In this document: piece by piece, positions 13,146 through 21,093 of the stretch
Numbering within the stretch: the stretch's first letter is position 1
How the letters are laid out: each line of letters begins with the position of its first letter
Assembly (NCBI GenBank): GCA_002422945.1
Contig: DITW01000021.1
Span: forward strand, 353-21,862
Source: Sphingomonadales bacterium UBA6174
GTDB taxonomy: Bacteria; Pseudomonadota; Alphaproteobacteria; Sphingomonadales; Sphingomonadaceae
Direction: 5' to 3'
DNA length: 21,510 nucleotides
Position numbers and translations under genes: made by a program
The notes under the pieces: generated by a model
Databases searched by the model: none
The model's input: the letters and a program-made list of their open reading frames with translations, nothing else
What the model was told of the DNA's origin: nothing

Positions 13146-15779
13146 CTAGGCCTTGGGCGCTGCAGCCTTTTTCACGGCAGGCTTTTTGACCGGCGCTTTT
13201 TTGGCGGCGGTCTTTTTCGCGGCTGGCGTTTTGGCAGCAGGCTTCTTCGCCGCCGCAGCCTTTTTCGCCGGGGCCTTGCGCTTGCCCTTGACCGGCGATT
13301 TGGCCGCCTTTTCCTTCAGCAGTTCAACCGCCTGTTCCAGCGTCAGCGTGTCCGGCGCGAGCGCCTTGGGCAAAGTCGCATTGGTCGTGCCGTCGGTGAC
13401 ATAAGCGCCATAACGCCCGTCCATCAGCTTGATTTCCGCCGCCGTTTCCGGATGTGCGCCAAAGACCTTGAGCGGTTCTCGTGCTGCGCCCCGGCCACGT
13501 CCGCCGGTCGCATTGGCGGCTTCCGCCAGCTTGACGACAGCCGCGTTCATGCCCGTTTCGAACACTTCATTCGTGCCGCTTAACCGGGCATATTTGCCAT
13601 CATGCGCGAGATAAGGGCCAAAACGCCCGATGCTAGCGGTGATCGGCTTGCCGCTTTCCGGATGCTCGCCAATCGTGCGTGGCAAGGACAATAGCTTCAC
13701 GCCCCAATCGAGATCGACCTGATCCACCGTCATGTCCTTGGGGATGGAAGCACGCTTGGCCTCCTTGCCCGCACCCATTTCGATATAGGGACCGAAACGC
13801 CCGGATTTGCGGGTGACATCTTCGCCCGTTTCCGGATGCTGGCCCAAGACAACCGGGCCGGTATCGCCGCCCGCTTCCTGTCCGCCCGGCTGGGCGAATT
13901 TGCGGGTGAATTTGCATTCCGGATAATTGGAACAGGCGACAAACGCCCCAAAACGACCGCCACGCAGCGCCAATCGGCCACCCTCGCACGCGGGGCAGGC
14001 ACGCGGATCTGTGCCATCGCCCTTGTCCGGGAAGAGATAATCACCGAGGAACACATCCAGCGCTGCCGTCACGTCCGACGGCTTCTGCTCCATCACTTCG
14101 ACCGTCTTCGGCTTGAAATCGCGCCAGAAGGCCTCCAGCACGGCCTGCCAATTGGCGCGTCCGCCCGATACATCGTCAAGGCTATCTTCCAGCCCGGCGG
14201 TGAAATCATAAGAGACATAGCGCTCGAAAAAGCGTTCGAGGAACGCCGTCACCAACCGCCCGCTTTCATTCGGGGTGAAGCGGTTTTTGTCGACCGCGAC
14301 ATAATCGCGATCCTTCAGCGTCTGCAACGTCGCGGCATAGGTCGATGGGCGACCGATGCCCAATTCTTCCATCTTCTTGACGAGCGAAGCTTCCGAATAA
14401 CGCGGCGGCGGCTGGGTGAAATGCTGTTCTGCATGCACCGCTTTTTTCGCCGGGGCATCGCCCGCCCGCATCATCGGCAGGCGGCGGCTATCGTCCTCGC
14501 CTTCCCCATCGCCGGACTTGCCCGGCGCATCGTCCCGACCCTCTTCGTAAATCGCGAGATAGCCGGGGAACATCACGACCTGCCCGGTCGCGCGCAGCCC
14601 GGTCTGGCCGGTGCCGTCAGACAGTTCGACCGTCGTGCGCTCCAGCCGTGCCGAGGCCATCTGGCTCGCCAGTGCACGCTTGTAGATTAGATCATAGAGC
14701 TTCGCATGATCGCCCGTGCCGGTGCGATCACGGGTGAAATCGGTCGGACGGATCGCTTCGTGCGCCTCTTGGGCATTCTTAGCCTTGGCGACATATTGGC
14801 GTGGCTTATCCGGTACATAGCCTGCATCATAACGATCCGCGATGGCCTTGCGCGCGGCGCTGATGGCCGAACCGTCCATCTGCACGCCATCGGTACGCAT
14901 ATAGGTGATCGACCCGTCTTCATACAGGCTTTGGGCAAGCCGCATGGTGTGGCTGGCGGAAAAACCGAGCTTGCGCGCAGCTTCCTGCTGCAAGGTCGAG
15001 GTCGTGAACGGCGCAGGCGGGTTGCGGGTCAGCGGCTTGGTATCGACCGACGACACCGAAAAGCGGCCCGCTTCGACCGCGGCCTTGGCACTGTCTGCGA
15101 CCCCCTTGTCGCTGATCGTCAGCCGCTCGATTTTTTCGCCACGATGGCGCACCAGACGCGCGATGAACTCGACGCCGTCATGCTCCATATCGGCATGGAC
15201 CGACCAATATTCCTGTGGGTTGAACGCTTCGATTTCGCGCTCGCGGTCTACCACCAGCCGCAGTGCCACCGATTGCACGCGGCCCGCGGATTTCGCCCCC
15301 GGCAATTTGCGCCACAACACTGGCGACAGCGTAAAGCCGACGAGATAATCCAGCGCACGCCGTGCGCGATAGGCGTCGATCAAATCTTCATCCAGCGCGC
15401 GCGGATTGGCCATAGCGGTCAACACCGCATCCTTGGTGATCGCATTGAAGGTCACGCGCTCGACATTTTTGGGTAGCGCCTTGCGCTTGGCCAGCACCTC
15501 TTGCACGTGCCAGCTGATCGCCTCCCCTTCGCGATCAGGGTCAGTCGCGAGGACTAACGTGTCTGCGGTCTTCGCCTCATCGGCAATGGCTTTGATCTGC
15601 TTGGCCTTGTCGCCGTAATTTTCCCACAGCATGTCAAAGCCGTTTTCAGGGTCCACGGAACCGTCCTTGGGCGGCAGGTCGCGAATATGACCAAAAGAGG
15701 CCAGCACCCGGTGTCCCGGACCGAGGTATTTTTCGATCGTTTTCGCCTTGGCCGGCGATTCCACCACAACAAGTTTCAT
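13146..15779 (-). CDS. topA: DNA topoisomerase I
   Basis: This type IA topoisomerase relaxes negative supercoils. The 877-residue protein has a TOPRIM domain with Glu7 (VVVESPAKAKT) and DPDREGE (Asp80, Asp82, Glu84), the HIRDLP motif (31-36), and the catalytic Tyr293 in SITYMRTDG. A four-cysteine zinc motif follows (Cys595, 598, 616, 622). After it come three related modules, each with a HPE-x(2) start and a GRFGPY or GRYGAY end (near 648, 706 and 776). The last ~50 residues are a Lys/Ala/Pro tail with many AKK and KKP units. The ATG at 15779 has GAGGAG about 12 nt upstream. Confidence 0.97.
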   Translation of the reverse strand: MKLVVVESPAKAKTIEKYLGPGHRVLASFGHIRDLPPKDGSVDPENGFDMLWENYGDKAKQIKAIADEAKTADTLVLATDPDREGEAISWHVQEVLAKRKALPKNVERVTFNAITKDAVLTAMANPRALDEDLIDAYRARRALDYLVGFTLSPVLWRKLPGAKSAGRVQSVALRLVVDREREIEAFNPQEYWSVHADMEHDGVEFIARLVRHRGEKIERLTISDKGVADSAKAAVEAGRFSVSSVDTKPLTRNPPAPFTTSTLQQEAARKLGFSASHTMRLAQSLYEDGSITYMRTDGVQMDGSAISAARKAIADRYDAGYVPDKPRQYVAKAKNAQEAHEAIRPTDFTRDRTGTGDHAKLYDLIYKRALASQMASARLERTTVELSDGTGQTGLRATGQVVMFPGYLAIYEEGRDDAPGKSGDGEGEDDSRRLPMMRAGDAPAKKAVHAEQHFTQPPPRYSEASLVKKMEELGIGRPSTYAATLQTLKDRDYVAVDKNRFTPNESGRLVTAFLERFFERYVSYDFTAGLEDSLDDVSGGRANWQAVLEAFWRDFKPKTVEVMEQKPSDVTAALDVFLGDYLFPDKGDGTDPRACPACEGGRLALRGGRFGAFVACSNYPECKFTRKFAQPGGQEAGGDTGPVVLGQHPETGEDVTRKSGRFGPYIEMGAGKEAKRASIPKDMTVDQVDLDWGVKLLSLPRTIGEHPESGKPITASIGRFGPYLAHDGKYARLSGTNEVFETGMNAAVVKLAEAANATGGRGRGAAREPLKVFGAHPETAAEIKLMDGRYGAYVTDGTTNATLPKALAPDTLTLEQAVELLKEKAAKSPVKGKRKAPAKKAAAAKKPAAKTPAAKKTAAKKAPVKKPAVKKAAAPKA

Positions 15780-15810
15780 GGGCGCAATTTTCTCCTCACG
15801 TACGCACGCG

Positions 15811-15835
15811 AGGGTGCAAGCCTGTCATGCACCCT
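15811..15835. promoter_or_regulatory. Inverted repeat upstream of topA
   Basis: AGGGTGCA (15811-15818) and TGCACCCT (15828-15835) are perfect 8-bp arms around 9 bp. The right arm abuts a minus-strand TTGACA (15840-15835), and TGACAGG occurs twice, 12 bp apart. No good -10 box sits 16-18 bp downstream of that TTGACA. The repeat lies 32-56 bp upstream of the topA ATG, so it could be an operator or a leader hairpin. The rest of the 221-bp gap to the divergent GGDEF-EAL gene shows nothing else clear. Confidence 0.4.
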
Positions 15836-16000
15836 GTCAACCACCTCCCGATACCGATAAAAAATGGGCAGCACATCATCAGGCCATCATATTTTCTGCC
15901 CGCGAAAAATATTCGTCGCTGCAGCCATTTATTCTGGCGTTGCTTACGCTTGGATAACTTATTGCTGCTAATCCTCACTCGGGTATGAGGAGATCGGCAA

Positions 16001-18331
16001 TTGCAGCGTACCAGTGACAGGACTTTCAACCTTGCCGTTGTGCTGGGTGGCAAGGCGCGCGATCCTGAGTTGACGCGTGCCTGCGCGGCGCTGCTCAGCG
16101 GTTTCGCGGATCGCGCTGGCGTCTTGTTGCTGGGACAGATGCTGGCGGCGGTGATCGCGCTGAAAATCTGCTGGAAATCAGCAGCGTCGGTCGAGCTTGC
16201 CGGTTTCAGCTTTGCGCTGCTGGTCTGCTTGTGGCTGCTTATCAGGATGAAGACGGCCATCGAACAGGGCCTCACGCGCATCAGCTTTGCGCAAGCCCAA
16301 TGGCGCGTCACCATTATTTGTCTGGCAAGTGGCGTCACATGGTCGTCGGCGCTGTTGATGCTGGCCTCGCCTTATGATCTGGCGGGCCGTTATCTCTCCT
16401 ACACCCTGCTGACGGCGCTGATCAGCATATCGGCCATGTCCTTATCCCCTTTGCCGCTGGCCGCCATCGTCCAGATTGCCGCGCTTGGCATCGGCGGCAC
16501 GTTGCTCGGCTGGGAAATCGGATCGATTGACCTTGCCTTGATCATGGCGATCTTTTCCACCGGCATGGCCATCTCCGCCTATTTTTCGGGCCGTCGCATG
16601 CTTCGCCGTTGCTATGGCGAGCGCCGTCTCGCCGAACAAAATGAAGTCGTGCGGCTGTTGCTCAAGGAATTTGAAAGCAATGGCGGCGATCTTTTGTGGG
16701 AGGTGAATGCCCAACGCCAGTTGGAAAATGTCTCACCACGATTCGCAGATTTTTTTGGCCGCACCCCCGATGACATCGAAGGCCAAAGCCTGTTTGCCTT
16801 GCTGCGCAAAACGGGGATTTCCAGCAGCGACGCGATGACCGTCGGCGAATCGCTGCGGGAACATACCAGTTTTCGTAACTTGCTGGTGCCGATCACGGTC
16901 GGTAACGACCAACGCTGGTGCCAGCTTTCGGCATCCCCACGCTATAATGACGAAAAGCAGTTTACCGGCTTTCGCGGCGTATTGTCGGATGTCACCAAAG
17001 AACAATTATCCGCGCACAAGATCAGCCATATGGCGCGATATGATGCGCTGACCGGCCTGCCGAACCGCGCCCATATCCATGAATCATTGCAGGAAACCGT
17101 GCTCGCCTGCCAGCGCGACCGCAAGGTTGCCGCCTTCATGCTGATTGATCTCGACCGGTTCAAGCTGGTCAATGATTCGCTGGGCCACCCGGTCGGGGAT
17201 AAATTGCTGGAACAGGTCGCCGCGCGCTTGAAAGACGTGCTCGGCCCGCATGATCTGCCGGGCAGGCTGGGTGGCGATGAATTTGCGGTGCTGTTGCGCG
17301 ATGTGCCGGACGTTGCCCATGTCAACGAACTGGCAGATCGGATCATTGCCACCTTGTCCCACCCCTATCAGGTGGATGAACACACCTTGTTCATCGGGGC
17401 GAGCATCGGCTCCGCCATCTGCCCCAAGGACGGCCATATCGCGGACAAGCTCGTGCGCAACGCCGACCTTGCGCTTTATAAGGCCAAAGAGGACGGGCGC
17501 GGCATCCATCGCCGCTATGAGCCTGCGCTTTATGCCCGGGCGGAAGAGCGCCGCAACATCGAAATCGCCCTGCGCGATGCGCTGGAACGCGGGGAATTGA
17601 GCCTCGAATACCAGCCCATCGTTGCCTCAAAGGACAAACGCATCATCGCTTGCGAAGCCCTGCTCCGATGGCGACACCCGACGCTGGGCCTTGTCCCTCC
17701 CGATGTCTTTATCCCCATCGCCGAAGACGCGCGCCTCATCTCGCGCATTGGCGAATGGGTGATGCGGACAGCCTGTATGGAAGCGGTCAACTGGCCGCCA
17801 CAAGTGCATGTCGCGGTCAATTTGTCGGTCGAACAATTTCTCGACCCGCATTTGTTTGAAACGATTATCTCGGCCTTCTCGCACAGCGGCCTCGATCCGA
17901 GCAGGCTCGAACTCGAAATCACCGAATCGGTCTTCATTAAAGAGCGTTGCGACGTGCTGGCTACGCTCGACAAGCTGATCAACATCGGCATTCGGGTGGC
18001 GCTGGACGATTTCGGGACCAGCTACAGCTCGCTCGGATTCCTTGGCCGCACCAAATTCAGCACGATCAAGATCGACCGCCGCTATGTGCGCGATGCCGGT
18101 CGCCAGACCCGTGAAAGCCAGGCGGTGATCCGCGCCGTCGTCGCAATGGCGGAAAGCCTTGGCATGAATATCACCGCAGAAGGCGCGGAAAGCGACGAAG
18201 AACTGGCCTGTATCCGCGAACTCGGCTGCGATCAGGCGCAGGGCTATCTCTTCAGCCGTCCGCTTACCGCACAGGCGATGCGCAAGCTGCTGCGCGATCC
18301 ATGGTCGGAAATTCTATGGTCTGCGGCCTGA
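16001..18331 (+). CDS. Membrane-bound cyclic-di-GMP enzyme: 6TM-PAS-GGDEF-EAL
   Basis: A 776-residue signalling protein. About six hydrophobic segments (residues 40-195) form an unnamed membrane sensor. A PAS-like domain follows (about 220-335), then GGDEF (about 340-505, motif GGDEF 424-428) and EAL (about 520-768). The GGDEF motif is intact, so c-di-GMP synthesis is possible, but the RxxD inhibitory site has Gly415 in place of Arg. The EAL domain keeps Glu552 (EALLRW), Asn607, Glu639, Asp669-Asp670, Lys690, Glu727/Glu730 and Gln747 (QGYLF), so hydrolysis is also likely; the loop after DDFG reads TSYSS rather than TGYSS. The start is TTG at 16001 with GAGGAG about 10 nt upstream. It stands alone, divergent from topA. 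Confidence 0.92.
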   Translation: MQRTSDRTFNLAVVLGGKARDPELTRACAALLSGFADRAGVLLLGQMLAAVIALKICWKSAASVELAGFSFALLVCLWLLIRMKTAIEQGLTRISFAQAQWRVTIICLASGVTWSSALLMLASPYDLAGRYLSYTLLTALISISAMSLSPLPLAAIVQIAALGIGGTLLGWEIGSIDLALIMAIFSTGMAISAYFSGRRMLRRCYGERRLAEQNEVVRLLLKEFESNGGDLLWEVNAQRQLENVSPRFADFFGRTPDDIEGQSLFALLRKTGISSSDAMTVGESLREHTSFRNLLVPITVGNDQRWCQLSASPRYNDEKQFTGFRGVLSDVTKEQLSAHKISHMARYDALTGLPNRAHIHESLQETVLACQRDRKVAAFMLIDLDRFKLVNDSLGHPVGDKLLEQVAARLKDVLGPHDLPGRLGGDEFAVLLRDVPDVAHVNELADRIIATLSHPYQVDEHTLFIGASIGSAICPKDGHIADKLVRNADLALYKAKEDGRGIHRRYEPALYARAEERRNIEIALRDALERGELSLEYQPIVASKDKRIIACEALLRWRHPTLGLVPPDVFIPIAEDARLISRIGEWVMRTACMEAVNWPPQVHVAVNLSVEQFLDPHLFETIISAFSHSGLDPSRLELEITESVFIKERCDVLATLDKLINIGIRVALDDFGTSYSSLGFLGRTKFSTIKIDRRYVRDAGRQTRESQAVIRAVVAMAESLGMNITAEGAESDEELACIRELGCDQAQGYLFSRPLTAQAMRKLLRDPWSEILWSAA

Positions 18332-18355
18332 AAATATGGTTGGTCTTTTCCGGAC

Positions 18356-18384
18356 TTGCCTAACGCAAGGGGCGCGGCTATGAA
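18356..18384 (+). promoter_or_regulatory. Promoter of tRNA-Trp
   Basis: TTGCCT (18356-18361), a 17-bp spacer and TATGAA (18379-18384) form a good sigma-70 promoter. Predicted transcription start is about 18391, some 11 nt before the tRNA. The stretch after the -10 box is GC-rich (CCCGGCC), as in growth-rate-controlled stable RNA promoters. Confidence 0.6.
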
Positions 18385-18401
18385 CCCGGCCTCTGGCTTC
18401 T

Positions 18402-18477
18402 AGGAGTGTAGCTCAGTTGGTAGAGCATCGGTCTCCAAAACCGAGGGCCGTGGGTTCGAGTCCCTCCACTCCTGCCA
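18402..18477 (+). tRNA. trnW: tRNA-Trp (anticodon CCA)
   Basis: A 76-nt cloverleaf: acceptor stem AGGAGTG/CACTCCT, D arm GCTCAGTTGGTAGAGC, anticodon stem TCGGT/ACCGA with loop CTCCAAA, T arm with TTCGAGT, discriminator G and an encoded CCA end. The anticodon CCA reads UGG. A tRNA-Trp gene directly before secE-nusG is a common arrangement in proteobacteria. Confidence 0.98.
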
Positions 18478-18614
18478 CCATGACTGGTCAAACAGCGCAT
18501 GGTTTTTGAAGCTTAGAGAAGAAACGGGGTGTGGGACGGTGCAGGCGTTTCGCTTGGCAATGCCGTAACGCGCCTCGCTATTTGTGTTTAAATTTTTGGA
18601 ACGGAATAGCGAGA

Positions 18615-18815
18615 GTGGCGAAAACATCACCCGGAGAGTTCATTCGGCAGGTTCGGACAGAAGCGACGAAGGTCGTCTGGCCAACCCGCAAGGAAACCGG
18701 CATGACGACGGTCATGGTGCTGATCATGGCGCTTGTGCTCGGTATCTTCTTTTTCGTCGTCGATTTGGCCTTTAGCCAGATCGTGAAGTTCCTGTTGTCG
18801 CTGATCAGCGGTTAA
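18615..18815 (+). CDS. secE: Preprotein translocase subunit SecE
   Basis: SecE clamps SecY in the inner-membrane protein channel. This short form has 66 residues: an amphipathic segment with the conserved EATKVVWPTRKET, then one membrane helix (about residues 32-58). The start is GTG at 18615, giving MAKTSPGEF...; the longer open frame from 18531 is rich in Arg/Cys and unlike SecE. A weak SD (GGAA) lies about 8 nt upstream. It is followed 17 bp later by nusG. Confidence 0.95.
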   Translation: MAKTSPGEFIRQVRTEATKVVWPTRKETGMTTVMVLIMALVLGIFFFVVDLAFSQIVKFLLSLISG

Positions 18816-18832
18816 TCGAGGTTCTGGATTCT

Positions 18833-19372
18833 ATGTCACGTTGGTACATCATCCACGCCTATTCGGGCTTTGAAAACAAAGTCCGTGAGGCGATTCTGGC
18901 GGAAGCCACGCGCATGGGCCTCGAACAATTGGTGGAGGCTGTCGAAGTCCCCACCGAAAAGATCACCGAGGTCCGCCGCGGCAAGAAGATCACATCGGAT
19001 CGCAAATTCTTCCCCGGCTATGTGCTGGCAAAGCTGCACCTGAACGATGATGTCTACCATCTGGTGAAGAACACCCCGAAGGTGACCGGCTTCCTCGGCG
19101 CAATGGGCAAGCCCCAGCCAATCAGCGAAGCCGAGGCCGCCCGCATCCTCAACACCCGCGAAGAAGCCGCCACCTCCGCGCCCAAGACCAAGGTCAGCGT
19201 CGATTATGAAATCGGCGATTCGGTCAAGGTGCTGGAAGGCCCGTTCGCGAGCTTCAACGGGACGGTCGAAGAACTGGATTTCGACAAGAGCAAGGTCAAG
19301 GTATCGGTGTCGATCTTTGGTCGCGCCACCCCGGTCGAACTCGATTTCGAACAGGTCGAGCTTTCCAAATAA
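18833..19372 (+). CDS. nusG: Transcription termination/antitermination protein NusG
   Basis: A 179-residue protein that binds RNA polymerase and links it to Rho or the ribosome. The NGN domain starts RWYIIHAYSGFENKV and contains KKITSDRKFFPGYVL; the C-terminal KOW domain begins near residue 125 with IGDSVKVLEGPFASFNGTVEE. Length and order after secE are standard. The ATG at 18833 is preceded by GAGG about 11 nt away. Confidence 0.97.
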   Translation: MSRWYIIHAYSGFENKVREAILAEATRMGLEQLVEAVEVPTEKITEVRRGKKITSDRKFFPGYVLAKLHLNDDVYHLVKNTPKVTGFLGAMGKPQPISEAEAARILNTREEAATSAPKTKVSVDYEIGDSVKVLEGPFASFNGTVEELDFDKSKVKVSVSIFGRATPVELDFEQVELSK

Positions 19373-19565
19373 GCTTTTTCGGCGCAGGTCTAACCGTGAT
19401 GCAGCGGTGCGCGATGCGCAGCCATCACGGGTAAAACTTGCGCCTTTCGCCTTGTCGGGCTATGCGCCCGCAACGCGCCGATTCCCGCGTTATGGAATCA
19501 CAGCCGCGGGAGGCGGGGCATATGGCCCGCCGTTATCACCGCTAAACTTGAAACGAGAGTGAGAC
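19373..19565 (+). promoter_or_regulatory. Structured leader between nusG and rplK
   Basis: This 193-bp gap has three stem-loops in a row. The first has an 8-bp outer stem (19394-19401 with 19423-19430) and a 5-bp inner stem (19408-19412 with 19416-19420). The second pairs GATTCC (19480-19485) with GGAATC (19494-19499). The third pairs GGCGGG (19512-19517) with CCCGCC (19526-19531), 34 nt before the rplK ATG. In E. coli, L1 represses rplKA by binding near the rplK start; this region is the natural place for such a site. I could not match the L1 motif itself. Confidence 0.5.
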
Positions 19566-19997
19566 ATGGCAAAAAAGATTACCGGCTATATCAAGCTGCA
19601 GGTGCCAGCCGGCGCCGCCAACCCATCCCCGCCGATCGGGCCTGCGCTCGGTCAGCGCGGTGTGAACATCATGGAATTCTGTAAGGCTTTCAACGCCGCG
19701 ACCAGCGACCTTGAAAAGGCCATGCCGATCCCGACGATCATCACCGTCTATGCGGATCGCAGCTTCTCCTTCATCACGAAGACCCCGCCCGCGACCTTCC
19801 TCATCAAGAAGGCGATGAACCTGAAGTCCGGTTCGAAAGAACCCGGCAAGATCTCTGCTGGCACGATCACCCGGTCGAAGCTTGCCGAAATCGCACAGGT
19901 CAAGATGGCCGACCTCAATGCCAATGACATTGAAGCCGCCACCAAGATCATCGAAGGTTCTGCCCGCGCCATGGGCGTCGAAGTAGTGGAGGGTTAA
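19566..19997 (+). CDS. rplK: 50S ribosomal protein L11
   Basis: L11 forms the base of the GTPase-associated stalk. The 143-residue protein has the proline-rich N-terminal PAGAANPSPPIGPALGQRGVNIMEFCKAFN and the C-terminal rRNA-binding part with SGSKEPGK and ARAMGVEVVEG. Length matches the family (about 142). The ATG at 19566 follows GAGAGTGAG. It ends 3 nt before rplA, so the two are co-translated. Confidence 0.98.
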   Translation: MAKKITGYIKLQVPAGAANPSPPIGPALGQRGVNIMEFCKAFNAATSDLEKAMPIPTIITVYADRSFSFITKTPPATFLIKKAMNLKSGSKEPGKISAGTITRSKLAEIAQVKMADLNANDIEAATKIIEGSARAMGVEVVEG

Positions 19998-20000
19998 TCC

Positions 20001-20696
20001 ATGTCATTCCAGAGCAAGAAGGCAAAGGCCCTCGCTACGGTCATCGATCGTGAAAAGCTGCATGGCATCGACGAAGCGATCGCCCTGCTGAAGGAAAAGG
20101 CCACCTCGAAGTTCGATGAAACCATCGAAATCGCGTTGAACCTTGGTGTTGATCCGCGTCACGCCGACCAGATGGTCCGTGGCGTTGTCACGCTGCCAAA
20201 GGGCACCGGCAAGACCGTCCGCGTCGGCGTTTTCGCCCGTGGCGCCAAGGCTGAAGAAGCACTGGCTGCTGGCGCTGACGTCGTTGGCGCAGAAGATCTG
20301 CTCGAAATTTGCCAGAACGGCAAAATCGATTTCGATCGCTGCATCGCGACCCCGGACATGATGGGCCTCGTTGGCCGCTTGGGTAAGATCCTCGGGCCGA
20401 AGGGCCTGATGCCGAACCCGAAGCTCGGCACCGTGACCCCGAACGTCGCTGACGCCGTGAAGGCTGCCAAGGGCGGCCAGGTTGAATTCCGCGTCGAAAA
20501 GGCCGGCATCATCCATTCCGGCATCGGTAAGGCCAGCTTCCCGGCTGAAGACCTGCGCGCGAACTTCGACGCATTCGTCGATGCCATCGTCAAGTCCAAG
20601 CCATCGGGCGCCAAGGGCAAGTATCTCCAGAAGATCGCCCTCAGCTCGACCATGGGTCCGGGCCTCAAGGTCAATGTCGGCGAAGTCGCCGCCTAA
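20001..20696 (+). CDS. rplA: 50S ribosomal protein L1
   Basis: L1 binds 23S rRNA at the E-site stalk and, in many bacteria, represses its own rplKA message. The 231-residue protein shows LGVDPRHADQMVRGVVTLPKGTGK, the interdomain GKILGPKGLMPNPKLGTV and the C-terminal YLQKIALSSTMGPGLKV. The start has GGAGGG about 7 nt upstream, inside the end of rplK. A strong terminator follows 53 nt after the stop. Confidence 0.98.
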   Translation: MSFQSKKAKALATVIDREKLHGIDEAIALLKEKATSKFDETIEIALNLGVDPRHADQMVRGVVTLPKGTGKTVRVGVFARGAKAEEALAAGADVVGAEDLLEICQNGKIDFDRCIATPDMMGLVGRLGKILGPKGLMPNPKLGTVTPNVADAVKAAKGGQVEFRVEKAGIIHSGIGKASFPAEDLRANFDAFVDAIVKSKPSGAKGKYLQKIALSSTMGPGLKVNVGEVAA

Positions 20697-20749
20697 GCCT
20701 TACCCCTCATTGCGCAGCCAAAGCTGATTTGGCGCGACGATGAACATAT

Positions 20750-20789
20750 AAAAAGCCCCCGCCCGACCTGCTCGGCGCGGGGGTTTTTT
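20750..20789 (+). terminator. Intrinsic terminator after rplA
   Basis: GCCCCCGC (20755-20762) pairs with GCGGGGG plus T (20777-20784), with an inner CCGA/TCGG stem, followed by a run of six T (20784-20789). Five A (20750-20754) precede it, so it could also work on the other strand. It separates rplK-rplA from rplJ. Confidence 0.93.
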
Positions 20790-21093
20790 GTGGCAGATGA
20801 TGGGCCCCTTGCGTTCCGTATCGAATCCCGCTAACGCCCGCCTCGTGTCTGTTCCGCAAGGAATCGGCATATCCGTCCGAGACAGCCGGTGAAGGGAATT
20901 TGCCCTTCTTAATTTCCAGCCAAGACGGGGACCGCATTTTTCGCCTGTAAGTGCTCCATTGCGATGCACCAGTTCAGGCGCGCATTCCCCTCGGACTATA
21001 ACGCTATCCCTTATGCGGGCAGGATTTCCTGTGCGTGTGCGGGTAGCAAAAACGGCTGATGGATGGTCCATCAGTTGAAACGTGGAGAATGGC
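20790..21093 (+). promoter_or_regulatory. Leader region of rplJ
   Basis: These 304 bp hold no gene I can support. Because a terminator precedes them, an rplJ promoter must lie here; a TTGCGT/TAACGC pair (20809-20837, 17-bp spacing) is a weak candidate. Stem-loops visible are CCTTGCG/CGCAAGG (20807-20813 with 20855-20861), GAAGGG/CCCTTC (20891-20896 with 20903-20908, then TTAATTT), and a perfect 8-bp stem CTGATGGA/TCCATCAG with loop TGG (21056-21074) ending 19 nt before the ATG. L10 (with L7/L12) binds such leaders in other bacteria to repress rplJL; the match is by position only. Confidence 0.5.

Noticed and set aside
18400..18630. Minus-strand reading frame over the tRNA (76 codons, contains EWRDSNPRPSVLETDALPTEL)
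   Set aside because: This is the well-known spurious protein produced by translating the antisense of a tRNA; it is not a gene.
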